Assembly (NCBI GenBank): GCA_002406115.1
Contig: DHNC01000014.1
Coordinates: 5,404 to 69,403 of the forward strand
Direction: 5' to 3'
From: Christensenella sp. UBA4626
GTDB lineage: Bacteria; Bacillota; Clostridia; Christensenellales; UBA1242
DNA length: 64,000 nt
Made by a program: the position numbers and the translations under genes
Notes under the pieces: model-generated
What the model saw: only the letters and a program-made list of their open reading frames with translations
The model's database searches: none
What the model was told of the DNA's origin: nothing
Shown: one piece after another, positions 15,503 to 24,804 of the stretch
How the letters are laid out: every line of letters begins with the position of its first letter
Position numbering within the stretch: the stretch's first letter is position 1

Positions 15503-18199
15503 ATGGGATTATTTTCTTACTTATTTGCTTCTGACAACACTCGAAGTCTTAGAAAAATTGAAAAAATTGTAAAACAAATTGAGGACAAAGCGGACTACTA
15601 TTCAGCCATGCAAGATGCTGAGTTGCAAGCCCAAACTCAAATTTTGAAAGACCGTTTGGCAGGTGGTGAAACCACTGACGATATTTTGCCGGATGCTTTT
15701 GCCGTTGTGCGTGAAGCCGCAACCCGTGTGCTTGGTATGCGTCACTTCCATGTGCAATTGATTGGTGGCGTTGTTTTGCACCAAGGTCGTATTGCAGAAA
15801 TGCGTACTGGTGAAGGTAAAACTTTGACTGCAACCACCGCTGTTTATTTGAACGCCTTGACTGGCAAAAATGTGCACGTCATCACTGTCAACGAATATTT
15901 GGCAACCACACAAGCGGAAATGATGGGCAAACTTTATAAATTTTTAGGTTTGACAATCGGTTGCACACTTGCCGGACAACAAGCGCCTGAAAAGAAAAAG
16001 GCATACGAATGCGACATCACCTACGGCACAAACAACGAATTTGGCTTTGACTATTTGCGTGACAATATGCAACGTAGCAAGGAATACAAAGTGCAACGTG
16101 GACACAACTTCTGTATTGTGGACGAAGTGGACTCCATTTTGATTGATGAAGCACGTACCCCACTTATCATCTCTGGCGCTGGCGGCAAATCTACTGACCT
16201 TTACACTGTTGCCGACAATTTTGCAAAACGTTTGCAACCGGAAGATTATGATATCGACATCAAACACAAACAAATCCGTTTGACTGAAACTGGTGTAGGC
16301 AAGGCAGAAACTTTCTTTAAACTTGAAAATTTGAGCGACATTCAAAACCTTGAAATCAACCACCACATCAACAATGCTTTGCGTGCAAATTATATCATGG
16401 AAAGAGATATTAACTATATCGTTAAAAACAACGAAGTCCTCATTGTTGATGAATTTACTGGCCGTGTTATGCAAGGCAGAAGATATAGCGACGGTTTGCA
16501 CCAAGCAATTGAAGCAAAGGAAGGCGTAAAAATCCAAGAAGAAAACAAAACTCTTGCAACAATCACCCTTCAAAACTACTTTAAGTTGTATTCAAAACTC
16601 AGCGGTATGACAGGTACTGCAAAAACGGAAGAAAGTGAATTTAACAAAATTTACAATTTGGACGTTGTGACAATCCCTACAAACCGCCCTGTTCAACGTA
16701 TTGATGAGCAAGACCTCATTTTCTACACCGAACAAGCAAAATACAACGCCATTGTTGAAGAAATCAAAGAAAAACACGAAAAAGGTCAACCTATTTTGGT
16801 TGGTACTGCGTCGGTTGAAAAGTCTGAAAGGATAAGCAAGGAAATCAAAAAACTTGGCATCCCTCACAACCTTTTGAACGCAAAAAATCACGAACTTGAA
16901 GGTCAAATTATTGCTCAGTCCGGTCGTGTTGGTCAGGTTACAATCGCAACAAATATGGCTGGTCGTGGTACAGATATTTTGCTGGGTGGCAATCCAGAAT
17001 TTTTGGCAAAACAAAAAATGCTTAACGAAAATGTTGAGCCTGCCGTTATGGAAAAAATCACATCCTACAACGCAGATTTGACTGACGAAGAAAAGGCATT
17101 GAAAGACAAATATCAAAAATATTATGCAGACTTTAAAAAAGTGACCGATGAAGAAAAGAAAAAAGTTATCGAACTTGGCGGTCTTCACATCCTTGGCACC
17201 GAAAGGCATGAATCCCGTCGTATCGACAATCAGTTGCGTGGTCGTGCCGGACGTCAAGGTGACCCAGGTTCAAGTATCTTCTTCATCTCTTTGGAAGATG
17301 ACCTCCCTCAACGCTTTGGCGAAAACAGAATGAAAAACTGGTTCTCCATTGTGTTTAGAGGCAACGAAGATATGCCAATCCAATCAAAACTCCTCACCCG
17401 CTTCTTTGAATCTGCTCAAAAGAAAGTTGAAGCAATGAACTTTGGTATGCGTAAAAACGTGCTTGAATATGACGACGTATTAAACAAACAACGTCAAATC
17501 ATTTACACCGAACGTGACAAAGTGCTTGAAGGTGTGGACATCCACCCTCAAATTTTGGAAATGCTTAAAGAATACACTTTTGAAACTTGCGGAAATTATC
17601 TTGACGACTCAAAACCATACTACGAATGGGACCTTGAACCTCTTAATAAGGAATTGGAAGCAAAACTTTTCAAACCTGGCACAAACCTTGTTACAAGCGA
17701 ATTTGTTGACGGTTTAGATTCCAAACAAGTGGCTCAAAATGTTTATGAAAAAGTTTTGGAAATTTACGAAGAAAAAATTGCCGAAGTTAAAAAATTGAAC
17801 ATTGATTTCAGCATTTTGGAACGCAACGTTTTGTTACAAGTTGTTGATAAGTTCTGGACTGACCATATCGACGCTATGAACACTTTGCGTAACGAAATTG
17901 GTATTATGGCGTACGGTCAAAAAGACCCTGTTGTTGCATATAAGAATGAAGGTTTTGAAATGTTTGACAAAATGATTACGGACATCCGTGATTACACCGC
18001 CGAAACATTGTTTAAATCTCAACTTAAAATCGAAGTTGTTCAAAAACGCCCTGTTGGCCCAGTTGCTGCTGGACAAACCAACAAAGGTGAAAATGTTCAA
18101 GCCCGCAGCCGTGACGCACACATTGGTAGGAACGACCTCTGCCCTTGCGGAAGTGGCAAAAAATATAAAAACTGCTGCATGAACAAAGACCAAAAATAA
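15503..18199 (+). CDS. secA: Preprotein translocase ATPase SecA
   Basis: The 898-aa motor has the Walker A motif MRTGEGKT near residue 100, the DEVDSILIDEARTPLIISG block near 215, the second nucleotide-binding fold with IATNMAGRGTDILLGG near 480, the LRGRAGRQGDPGSS motif near 575 and the C-terminal zinc finger CPCGSGKKYKNCC that binds SecB or ribosomes and phospholipid. It drives proteins through SecYEG at the membrane. Length is typical of Clostridia SecA. The start is backed by AAAAAGGA upstream. Transcription ends at a strong hairpin that is repeated elsewhere in the window. Confidence 0.98.
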   Translation: MGLFSYLFASDNTRSLRKIEKIVKQIEDKADYYSAMQDAELQAQTQILKDRLAGGETTDDILPDAFAVVREAATRVLGMRHFHVQLIGGVVLHQGRIAEMRTGEGKTLTATTAVYLNALTGKNVHVITVNEYLATTQAEMMGKLYKFLGLTIGCTLAGQQAPEKKKAYECDITYGTNNEFGFDYLRDNMQRSKEYKVQRGHNFCIVDEVDSILIDEARTPLIISGAGGKSTDLYTVADNFAKRLQPEDYDIDIKHKQIRLTETGVGKAETFFKLENLSDIQNLEINHHINNALRANYIMERDINYIVKNNEVLIVDEFTGRVMQGRRYSDGLHQAIEAKEGVKIQEENKTLATITLQNYFKLYSKLSGMTGTAKTEESEFNKIYNLDVVTIPTNRPVQRIDEQDLIFYTEQAKYNAIVEEIKEKHEKGQPILVGTASVEKSERISKEIKKLGIPHNLLNAKNHELEGQIIAQSGRVGQVTIATNMAGRGTDILLGGNPEFLAKQKMLNENVEPAVMEKITSYNADLTDEEKALKDKYQKYYADFKKVTDEEKKKVIELGGLHILGTERHESRRIDNQLRGRAGRQGDPGSSIFFISLEDDLPQRFGENRMKNWFSIVFRGNEDMPIQSKLLTRFFESAQKKVEAMNFGMRKNVLEYDDVLNKQRQIIYTERDKVLEGVDIHPQILEMLKEYTFETCGNYLDDSKPYYEWDLEPLNKELEAKLFKPGTNLVTSEFVDGLDSKQVAQNVYEKVLEIYEEKIAEVKKLNIDFSILERNVLLQVVDKFWTDHIDAMNTLRNEIGIMAYGQKDPVVAYKNEGFEMFDKMITDIRDYTAETLFKSQLKIEVVQKRPVGPVAAGQTNKGENVQARSRDAHIGRNDLCPCGSGKKYKNCCMNKDQK

Positions 18200-18263
18200 G
18201 AATAAACTAATTTATTTCGCTGAGGCTCATAAATTTAGTTTGTTGTTAATCACAACAACACAA

Positions 18264-18295
18264 AAAAAATCCACAATTTGAGTTGTGGATTTTTT
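18264..18295. terminator. Bidirectional terminator, copy 1 of a 32-bp repeat
   Basis: A 13-bp perfect stem (AAAAAATCCACAA with TTGTGGATTTTTT, six-base loop) lies between the convergent secA and lipoprotein genes. The identical 32 bp recurs at 20463-20494. Confidence 0.85.
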
Positions 18296-18368
18296 TTGCT
18301 TTAACGCTTTATAAATAATTTAATGTTTGCCCCATATTTTGAATAAGTTTAAAGCCTTTTTGCTTAAA

Positions 18369-20000
18369 TTAGTCATTTGTGTAATTGACATTGAAATTGT
18401 ACATTTCTAGATGTGTGCCTTGGGCGTCTGTGACGCTTGGGGTATAATATTCAATGGCTGTCAAAACATCATTTTCGATTGTGAGGCTGACATATTCTGC
18501 CTTATCATACAATTTACCGTTTAAACTAACTTGAATTTTAAATTTTGTTTCGCTTAACTTGGAATAATCCAATGATACTGTATCATCAACATGGTCCTCA
18601 AAATTGCCGATGAGAGGAATAATTACAGATGCATCGCTGTTTTTGTAACCACGGATTGATTCAACATATGTGAAGACGTCTGATGAACTGCCAGTTTTAA
18701 CCAATGTGTGTTTTGTTGTTTTCAATGCAGACATCAAACTTTTTGCTTTTGCCAAGCCAAGAGTTGTGTCCAAAACGCCGCAATCAATATCAACAAATTC
18801 CTTTTCTACATAATCAATATACATTGTGCTTTCTGATTTGCTGCCGTTGTGATCATTTATAGTTTGTTTGAAACTCAAAAGTTTTGTGTCATCATAAACC
18901 AATTCATAAACATAAGTGTCGTAGTTATATGCATCTTGCACAAATCTGTATTCCAAAGTTGCATTGTAAATATTTTTGCCATTTGTGTATTTTTTGAATG
19001 TGTAAGTCTTTTTAATGTTTGTATATTGGCTTGAATCCTGAGATGCACAAATTTCAAGTTGTTCATTTAAATTGAAACCTACCATAATTGCCTGTGCAAG
19101 GAGCGCTCTTTCGCCGCCAAAATATTCAACGTGAGTGTTATAATCCGTAACATTAACACTAGCACAAGTCCAAGTATCATCCTCATATAGATAAGTGTTA
19201 GTGTACATATTTCCGCCATAAGATTTAATTTCTGTCATATCTGTGCTTGTGCCATCGTTACTAACCATTTGCAATGAAAAATTACTCAATGAAGTATAAT
19301 GATAATTGTGGCGATAAGTGTATGTTGAGTTTAATTTCATTGTGCCACTGTTATTGTCATAGTGCGCTTCTTCAAGTGTTGAAGTGTGAGTTGTTGTGAA
19401 GAAATATTCATTTGCGGACAACAATTTTGCTTCAAGTTCGGCATCTGTCAAACTGCTGTCAACCTTATAATAAACGCCATAAACATTTGTGTCGCCTGTG
19501 ATGTTGTCGGTTGCCCTATCCCACTCAACAAATGTGTATCCTTCGCATTTCCTCAATGCTTCTGACGGAAGAGTTGACGCACCGCCATGTTTTACATTGT
19601 CGTCACGATAAATCATGTAACCGTAAGCATTGTAAAATTTAACTGTGTGAACGGCAGCTGATTCAACAACGTTTACATTAAATGTTGTTTCTTGACCATT
19701 GAATTTGATTGTTACAATATAACTGCCAGACTTGTTTAAAAATTCCTTGTTGGTTGCATCGACCATGTCAAGAGTTACATCTTTTTGCTCTATGCTGCCG
19801 TCTTCGTATTCAACTTTGATTTTTATGCCAGCTTCATCAAATTTGCCCACTTCGATTTCCGCCGGAACAGTGGAAGACACAACAGAGATTTTTACGATAT
19901 TTTTATTGGCTTTTGCGCACGCACTCATCCCAATTGAGAGCAACAAGAATGCAATGGCAACAAACACTTTTACCAATAAATTATCCTTTGTTTTTGTCAT
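18369..20000 (-). CDS. Lipoprotein with Ig-like and InlB-type repeat domains
   Basis: The 543-aa protein has a signal peptide ending in the lipobox SIGMSAC (about residues 22-28), so it is surface lipid-anchored. Residues about 35-110 look like a bacterial Ig-like fold (VEYEDGSIEQKDVTLDMV...GSYIVTIKFNGQETTFNVNVV). Residues about 115-170 match an InlB B-repeat (VKFYNAYGYMIYRDDNV...GYTFVEWDRATDNIT). The rest is a long threonine- and tyrosine-rich region predicted as beta sheet without recognised family. A role in surface adhesion or sensing is possible but not shown. AAAGGAGAAAGT precedes the start. Confidence 0.75.
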   Translation of the reverse strand: MTKTKDNLLVKVFVAIAFLLLSIGMSACAKANKNIVKISVVSSTVPAEIEVGKFDEAGIKIKVEYEDGSIEQKDVTLDMVDATNKEFLNKSGSYIVTIKFNGQETTFNVNVVESAAVHTVKFYNAYGYMIYRDDNVKHGGASTLPSEALRKCEGYTFVEWDRATDNITGDTNVYGVYYKVDSSLTDAELEAKLLSANEYFFTTTHTSTLEEAHYDNNSGTMKLNSTYTYRHNYHYTSLSNFSLQMVSNDGTSTDMTEIKSYGGNMYTNTYLYEDDTWTCASVNVTDYNTHVEYFGGERALLAQAIMVGFNLNEQLEICASQDSSQYTNIKKTYTFKKYTNGKNIYNATLEYRFVQDAYNYDTYVYELVYDDTKLLSFKQTINDHNGSKSESTMYIDYVEKEFVDIDCGVLDTTLGLAKAKSLMSALKTTKHTLVKTGSSSDVFTYVESIRGYKNSDASVIIPLIGNFEDHVDDTVSLDYSKLSETKFKIQVSLNGKLYDKAEYVSLTIENDVLTAIEYYTPSVTDAQGTHLEMYNFNVNYTND

Positions 20001-20168
20001 ACTTTCTCCTTTTTTTATTTTTACTAAAAATTAAATTTTAGTTTTGTTTTTTGCTGTTTTAGCGTTTGGCATTTTTTTGTTTTTAAATGCCGTTTTTAAA
20101 AGTAATTTAAAAAAATTCAAACTATGAGGCTTATTTTTTAATTTTTAGTAAATATATTTTTATTATAT

Positions 20169-20202
20169 CCTACAAAATGTAGGAAGTCAACAAAATGTAG
20201 GA
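20169..20202 (+). promoter_or_regulatory. Putative operator of the XRE regulator
   Basis: CCTACA-AAA-TGTAGG (20169-20183) is a perfect palindrome just upstream of the XRE gene, and ACAAAATGTAGGA is repeated with an 18-bp period (20172-20184, 20190-20202). This fits autoregulation and could also affect the divergent lipoprotein gene. Confidence 0.55.
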
Positions 20203-20223
20203 TTTATCGTAGAAAATATTAGA

Positions 20224-20436
20224 ATGAAAAACAATAAATTTGGTCAAAACTTAAAGCAATTGAGGATTGAAAAAGGGCTTTCGCAACGAGAGTTTGGAAG
20301 TATTTTTAATGTTGTAAACCAAACCATAAGCTTTTGGGAAAATGGTTCAAGGGAGCCTGACCTTGACACTCTAGTGTTGATTGCAAAATTTTTTGATGTT
20401 TCGGTTGATTATCTGCTTGGTGTTGAGCAAATTTAG
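20224..20436 (+). CDS. Small XRE family helix-turn-helix regulator
   Basis: The 70-aa protein is a single helix-turn-helix: FGQNLKQLRIEKGLSQREFGSIFNVVNQTISFWENGSREPDLDTLVLIAKFFDVSVDYLLG. It is nearly all DNA-binding domain, like stand-alone phage or plasmid type repressors. No ribosome binding site is visible before the ATG. Repeats resembling operators precede it. Its targets beyond itself are unknown; the divergent lipoprotein gene is the obvious candidate. Confidence 0.85.
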   Translation: MKNNKFGQNLKQLRIEKGLSQREFGSIFNVVNQTISFWENGSREPDLDTLVLIAKFFDVSVDYLLGVEQI

Positions 20437-20462
20437 CATAGAAAATTTAAAATTTTATATAG

Positions 20463-20494
20463 AAAAAATCCACAATTTGAGTTGTGGATTTTTT
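20463..20494. terminator. Bidirectional terminator, copy 2 of a 32-bp repeat
   Basis: Identical over 32 bp to the hairpin at 18264-18295. It lies between the convergent XRE and recR genes. Confidence 0.85.
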
Positions 20495-20503
20495 GTGTGT
20501 GTT

Positions 20504-21097
20504 TTACATTTCTCGGCGAGATTGAAGTGCTTTTGAAAGTGTCATTGCATCGGTATATTCCAATTCGCTGCCCATGCTGACACCCTGAGCGATACGTGAA
20601 ACTTTTACGCCAAGAGGTTTGAGCAAATTGGCAATATACATTGCTGTTGCCTCGCCCTCGACGTCTGGATTTGTTGCAACAATAACCTCTTGTGTGTGTT
20701 CATTTTGCACACGGGACAAAAGTGATTTGATGTTTATATCATTTGGGCCTTTGCCTTCAAGCGGATTTATAACCCCATGAAGCACATGGTATGTGCCGTT
20801 AAATTCACGCACTTTTTCCAAAGCGGTGACATCTTTTGGCTCTTTAACCACGCAAATAATATTATCCTTTTTAGGCTTGGAACAGATGTCGCAAATTTCT
20901 TTATCAGTAAAATTTGCACAAACTTTGCAATAGTGGATAGTTTCCTTTGCGGTGACCATTGCATCTGCAAAATCTTTAACTTCGGCGTCATTCAGCGACA
21001 ACAAAAAGTAAGCATATCTTTGTGCGGTCTTTTTGCCAACACCCGGAAGATGCGAAAATTCGTTTACAAGCCTTTCCATTGAGTCAATCTGGTTCAT
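20504..21097 (-). CDS. recR: Recombination mediator protein RecR
   Basis: The 197-aa protein has the helix-hairpin-helix LPGVGKKTAQRYAYF near residues 17-31, the zinc finger CKVCANFTDKEICDIC near 57-72 and a Toprim domain (ICVVKEPKDVTALEK, NPDVEGEATAMYIA). It helps RecO load RecA at gaps. Its ATG overlaps the stop of the upstream ybaB gene by one base. It is the last gene of the dnaX operon, as in most Bacillota. Confidence 0.97.
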   Translation of the reverse strand: MNQIDSMERLVNEFSHLPGVGKKTAQRYAYFLLSLNDAEVKDFADAMVTAKETIHYCKVCANFTDKEICDICSKPKKDNIICVVKEPKDVTALEKVREFNGTYHVLHGVINPLEGKGPNDINIKSLLSRVQNEHTQEVIVATNPDVEGEATAMYIANLLKPLGVKVSRIAQGVSMGSELEYTDAMTLSKALQSRREM

Positions 21098-21423
21098 TAC
21101 ATCAACCCGCCTAAGCCGCCCATGACACCCATTTTGTCCTTGCTGAGTTCATCTGCCTTTGCGATTGCGTCGTTAAAAGCAACCACAAGCAAGTCTTCAA
21201 GCATTTCAACATCGTCTGGGTCAACTGCGTTTTTGTTGAGTTTGACTGATTTCAATTCCTTTTTGCCAGTCATTGTGATTTGCACCATATCTCCGCCAGC
21301 CTTGCCAACCACCTCAGCGTTTTCAAGTTCCTGCTGAGCCTTTTCCATTTGTTCTTGCATTTTGCGTGCTTGTTGCATGATTGCGTTCATGTTCATTCCG
21401 CCACCAAAACCACCATATGCCAT
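21097..21423 (-). CDS. YbaB/EbfC nucleoid-associated protein
   Basis: The 108-aa protein begins with a glycine- and methionine-rich stretch (GGFGGGMNMNAIMQQARKMQEQMEKAQQELEN) and continues with the YbaB core GDMVQITMTGKKELKSVKLN and ENLLVVAFNDAIAK-like helix. It binds DNA as a dimer. The position between dnaX and recR is the classical one, and its stop overlaps the recR start. Confidence 0.95.
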   Translation of the reverse strand: MAYGGFGGGMNMNAIMQQARKMQEQMEKAQQELENAEVVGKAGGDMVQITMTGKKELKSVKLNKNAVDPDDVEMLEDLLVVAFNDAIAKADELSKDKMGVMGGLGGLM

Positions 21424-21443
21424 AATACATTTCTCCTTATAAA

Positions 21444-22928
21444 TTATTCTTTAAACTTGATTTTTGACCTAAAAGCGTCTTTCAAATTATCCTTGATATC
21501 TTGCGTTGATGCGTTTGTTTTATCATATTCTATATCCACATCTTTGATGCTTTCGTCAAACAAATTTATCAGTTCCAATATTACATTAAGACGCTCTTTG
21601 TTGTCAATCATTTGGTAGCACCCCAAATCATTTGTGTGCAACACCATGCGATTTAACCTTTTTTCAACCTTGATAACAGAGGTTAAGGCATTTGAAAGTG
21701 CAAACAAATTGCGTTCCTTTGCTTTGATAAGCACATTGCCCCAAACACGGTCGGTTTCGTTGGAACTTACTGCTTGCGGCTCAACTTTTGGCGCCTGTTC
21801 GACCGCTGTTTGCATTTGAACAACCGGCTGCGTTACATTCAAAGCCACTGGAATGGACACCAAATCCAAACAAGTAGACTCAAACAAATTTTCTGGATTT
21901 ATGCTGTATTTCAAATCCAATTCAACCGCCGCAAATTTGCTGAATGCGGTTTTGAGATAGTATAAATCAAACTTTTCAGCAACTTCTGCATATGACGCAT
22001 ATTCTCCCGGCAAAATATCCAAAACTGAATAGTCACCCACGCCAACTTTTATCATAATCAGATTTTTAATATAATCAGCCATTTCTTTGCAAAGAACTTG
22101 GATGTTTTTGCCCGTACCTAATGCTCGGCGGATTGCGACGAACAATTTGTTCATATCCTTGTCAGCAATGCAGGTCAAAATCTCTTTTATATTGTCCTTA
22201 CTTGACAAACCTATAACACTTTCGGTTTGAGCATAACTGATTTCATTGTTGCTATATGCTGCAACACTGTCTGCAATTGAAAGCATATCACGCACGCTAC
22301 CCTCGCCTGCTTTAGCAATTAGGTGCAAAGATTTTTCGTCATATTTGATATTGCGTTTGTCAAACACATTCTTTAAATGTTCGGCAAGAATGTTGATTGG
22401 CAAAAGTTTGAAATCAAAACGCATACATCTGCTTAAAATCGTTGCCGGCAATTTGTGAATTTCGGTTGTCGCCAAAATGAAAATTGCGTGTTGCGGTGGT
22501 TCCTCCAAAGTTTTTAACAGAGCGTTGAAAGCGCTGTCTGTCAGCATATGAACTTCGTCGATAATATACACTTTGTATTTGCCAATCAATGGTGGGAAAG
22601 CAACCTTTTCACGCAAATCACGTATCTCTTCCACCCTATTGTTTGAAGCGGCATCAATTTCAAAAATGTCAGTGTTTGGCTGGCTCAATGCAACGCATTC
22701 CGCACACATACCGCACGGATTGCCGTCCACACTATGGGTGCAATTGACTGCACGAGCAAAAATCTTTGCAGTGCTGGTTTTACCTGTGCCTCTTGGCCCG
22801 CAAAACAAGTAAGCATGGGATAAATGCCCAGTTTTTACCTGATTTTTTAAAGTCTGAATGATGTAATCTTGACCTATAACATCGTCAAATGTTTGTGGTC
22901 TAAACTCTCTATAAAGTGCCAAACTCAT
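21444..22928 (-). CDS. dnaX: DNA polymerase III subunits gamma/tau
   Basis: The 494-aa clamp-loader ATPase has the P-loop GPRGTGKTSTAKI near residue 45, a zinc site (C-x8-C-x2-C-x2-C, starting CTHSVDGNPCGMCAEC), Walker B IIDEVHML and sensor 1 LATTEIHKLPATILSRC. The C-terminal third is the tau-type region that contacts the polymerase and helicase. Its length is in the normal range. The start ATGA overlaps the stop of the upstream sigma factor gene by 4 bp. Confidence 0.97.
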   Translation of the reverse strand: MSLALYREFRPQTFDDVIGQDYIIQTLKNQVKTGHLSHAYLFCGPRGTGKTSTAKIFARAVNCTHSVDGNPCGMCAECVALSQPNTDIFEIDAASNNRVEEIRDLREKVAFPPLIGKYKVYIIDEVHMLTDSAFNALLKTLEEPPQHAIFILATTEIHKLPATILSRCMRFDFKLLPINILAEHLKNVFDKRNIKYDEKSLHLIAKAGEGSVRDMLSIADSVAAYSNNEISYAQTESVIGLSSKDNIKEILTCIADKDMNKLFVAIRRALGTGKNIQVLCKEMADYIKNLIMIKVGVGDYSVLDILPGEYASYAEVAEKFDLYYLKTAFSKFAAVELDLKYSINPENLFESTCLDLVSIPVALNVTQPVVQMQTAVEQAPKVEPQAVSSNETDRVWGNVLIKAKERNLFALSNALTSVIKVEKRLNRMVLHTNDLGCYQMIDNKERLNVILELINLFDESIKDVDIEYDKTNASTQDIKDNLKDAFRSKIKFKE

Positions 22929-23521
22929 TGAACTTCTCCTTTTAAACGTTTTAAAATCCTTTTGATTGCTTGCAAGTTGTTGTCAACCTGCTTTGTTGTT
23001 ATGTTTAAGGCTTGTGCCATTTCGATATAACTTTTGCCATTTAAAAACATCTTTAAAAGTTTGAATTGCTCGTCAGTCAGCAACGCTTTGACCTTGCTCA
23101 TGACAACCGTGTTGAGTTCCTTGTTTATGTAATTTTGCTCAATATTGCTGTCGTCATCGACAAGCACAAGTTTCAACTTTTCTTCGTCATCGTTCCTATC
23201 ATCAAACTGACTTATTGGCACATAACTGTTGAGAGGATTGTTTTTAAGCCTGTTGGCATTTTTTATCGCCGTTTGGATTTGCCTTTCAATGCAGAGCGAG
23301 GCATAAGAGCCAAAATTGTGGTTTTTTTGAGCATCGTAACTATACACCGCTTTAAACAGACCTATCATACCCTCTTGGATTATATCGTCAAAGCCAGCAC
23401 CAACCAAAAAATATTCACGTGAAATGGCGGTCACTTTTGCACGAAAAAGATTTACAATGTTTTCCATTGCAATTTCATCACCTTGTTGCGCTTTTAAAAT
23501 CAATTGGTTGATGTCTTCCAC
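22925..23521 (-). CDS. RNA polymerase sigma-70 family factor, SigH-like
   Basis: The predicted 198-aa product has sigma region 2 (ENIVNLFRAKVTAISREYFLVGAGFDDIIQEGMIGLFKAVYSYD) and region 4 with helix-turn-helix (KSYIEMAQALNITTKQVDNNLQAIKRILKRL). The pattern matches SigH/Spo0H. I place the start at a GTG (23521), two bases after the rlmB stop codon, because AAGAAGG lies 10 nt upstream and the conserved N-terminus follows; an upstream ATG at 23578 would lie inside rlmB and add 19 unrelated residues. In Bacillota sigH commonly follows mrnC and rlmB, which supports the identity. Its regulon cannot be read from here. Confidence 0.82.
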   Translation of the reverse strand: MEDINQLILKAQQGDEIAMENIVNLFRAKVTAISREYFLVGAGFDDIIQEGMIGLFKAVYSYDAQKNHNFGSYASLCIERQIQTAIKNANRLKNNPLNSYVPISQFDDRNDDEEKLKLVLVDDDSNIEQNYINKELNTVVMSKVKALLTDEQFKLLKMFLNGKSYIEMAQALNITTKQVDNNLQAIKRILKRLKGEVQ

Positions 23522-23523
23522 TA

Positions 23524-24246
23524 TTAAATATTCCTTCTTTGCCTTACAACTTCGTAAATAGCGATTGCACCCGCACATGAGGCGTTCAAACTGTTCACCA
23601 AGCCGTACATATCAAGCGACAAAACCTCATCGGCAGTTTCTTTAACCAAACGTGACACGCCTTTGCCCTCGCTGCCAATGATAAGTGCGGTTGGGTAACT
23701 GAAATCCGCATCATAAATACGCTTGCTGCCCGCTTCCAAAGCATATGTCCAAACACCTTGTTGTTTTAAATATTCAATTGTCCTTGTCAAATTTTTGACC
23801 AATGCAATTTTTATGTGGCTGACTGCGCCAACGCTGGTTTTGTAAACTGTTTCGTTCACCAAACAAGCACGATTTTCTGGGATAATCACACCGTCAACGC
23901 CGGCACATTCGCAAGTACGGATAATGGCACCAACGTTATGTGGATCAACAACGCTATCAAGGATAACAATAAACGGAGCCTTACCCTTTTGGCGAGAAAC
24001 CTCCAAAATTTCATCCACATCGGCATAGTGGAAATTGGGAACAAACGCCAAAATGCCTTGTGTTTTGCCTTTGTTGATTTTTTCCAACTTTTCCTTATCC
24101 ACAATTTCAACTGGGATATTAAGTTTTTTTGCAGCGTCAACTATATTATTTATTTCAAAACTATTGGTTTTTTCTGCCAAAATTTTGTCAACATGGGAAC
24201 GTGAACTAATGAGTTCCCTCACAACATTTATACCTTCAACAATCAT
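23524..24246 (-). CDS. rlmB: 23S rRNA (guanosine-2'-O-)-methyltransferase RlmB
   Basis: The 240-aa SPOUT enzyme has an N-terminal substrate-binding domain and the knotted C-terminal domain with motifs DSVVDPHNVGAIIRTCECAGVDGVIIP, LIIGSEGKGVSRLV and DMYGLVNSLNASCAGAIAIYEVVRQR. It methylates the ribose of a conserved G in 23S rRNA. It overlaps the preceding mrnC by 4 bp. The yacP-type NYN ribonuclease that often follows it in Bacillus is absent. Confidence 0.95.
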   Translation of the reverse strand: MIVEGINVVRELISSRSHVDKILAEKTNSFEINNIVDAAKKLNIPVEIVDKEKLEKINKGKTQGILAFVPNFHYADVDEILEVSRQKGKAPFIVILDSVVDPHNVGAIIRTCECAGVDGVIIPENRACLVNETVYKTSVGAVSHIKIALVKNLTRTIEYLKQQGVWTYALEAGSKRIYDADFSYPTALIIGSEGKGVSRLVKETADEVLSLDMYGLVNSLNASCAGAIAIYEVVRQRRNI

Positions 24247-24635
24247 AATTTTTCCTCAACAAACCTTTTAAACATACTTGTCAGTTTTTCATTTTCTTCA
24301 TGTAAATACCAGTACCCCACAAGTGCCTCAAATTGTGTTGCCAAACTGTACTCCAAAAAACTTGAATTTTTGGCTTTGTTGTTTGGATGAGCATTCCTCG
24401 CCCGCAAAACCAAGTCGGTTTCAATTTCGTCAAGTTCCGGTTTTAAACCTGTCATGATAATCGCTTGATTTTTTGCACATACAATCTGATTTGCCATCTT
24501 GTTGAGCCCGTTTGCTTTGAAATCCGTGTGCAAAAGCAAAAACTTGCGCACCATCAAAGTGAACACAGCATCCCCAAGGTATGCCAGCGACAATGCATTT
24601 TTTTGAAAATAACTATCTTTTGCACAATCATTCAT
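24243..24635 (-). CDS. mrnC: Mini-ribonuclease III
   Basis: The 130-aa protein is an RNase III catalytic domain without the double-stranded RNA binding domain: NALSLAYLGDAVFTLMVRKFLL and ARNAHPNNKAKNSSFLEYSLATQFEALVGYWYL. It matures 23S rRNA ends in Bacillota. It is the first gene of the operon with rlmB, the sigma gene, dnaX, ybaB and recR. The ATG has no ribosome binding site but lies 7 nt after a -10 box, so the mRNA is probably leaderless. Confidence 0.93.
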   Translation of the reverse strand: MNDCAKDSYFQKNALSLAYLGDAVFTLMVRKFLLLHTDFKANGLNKMANQIVCAKNQAIIMTGLKPELDEIETDLVLRARNAHPNNKAKNSSFLEYSLATQFEALVGYWYLHEENEKLTSMFKRFVEEKL

Positions 24636-24641
24636 GTTGTT

Positions 24642-24670
24642 ATATTAGCACAAACCAACAAAATTGTAAA
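24642..24670 (-). promoter_or_regulatory. mrnC operon promoter, leaderless geometry
   Basis: On the minus strand TTTACA (24665-24670) and TAATAT (24642-24647) have a 17-bp spacer. The A of the mrnC ATG is 7 nt after the -10 box, where transcription should begin. Confidence 0.65.
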
Positions 24671-24804
24671 GTGGATGAAAAACTTTTATATTTTTGCAAA
24701 AACGTAAAAAAACGTATAAATTGTCGAAAAAATTTTATCTTTTGCTTTAGTTTCTTTGACAAACGCTCAAAAATCATTTAAAATACTTCTAACGAGGTAG
24801 TTTT

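Noticed and set aside
15944..17257. Two long minus-strand frames (209 and 221 codons) inside secA
   Set aside because: They are antisense shadows of the well-supported secA coding frame, rich in Cys and Phe as expected from reverse-complemented codons.
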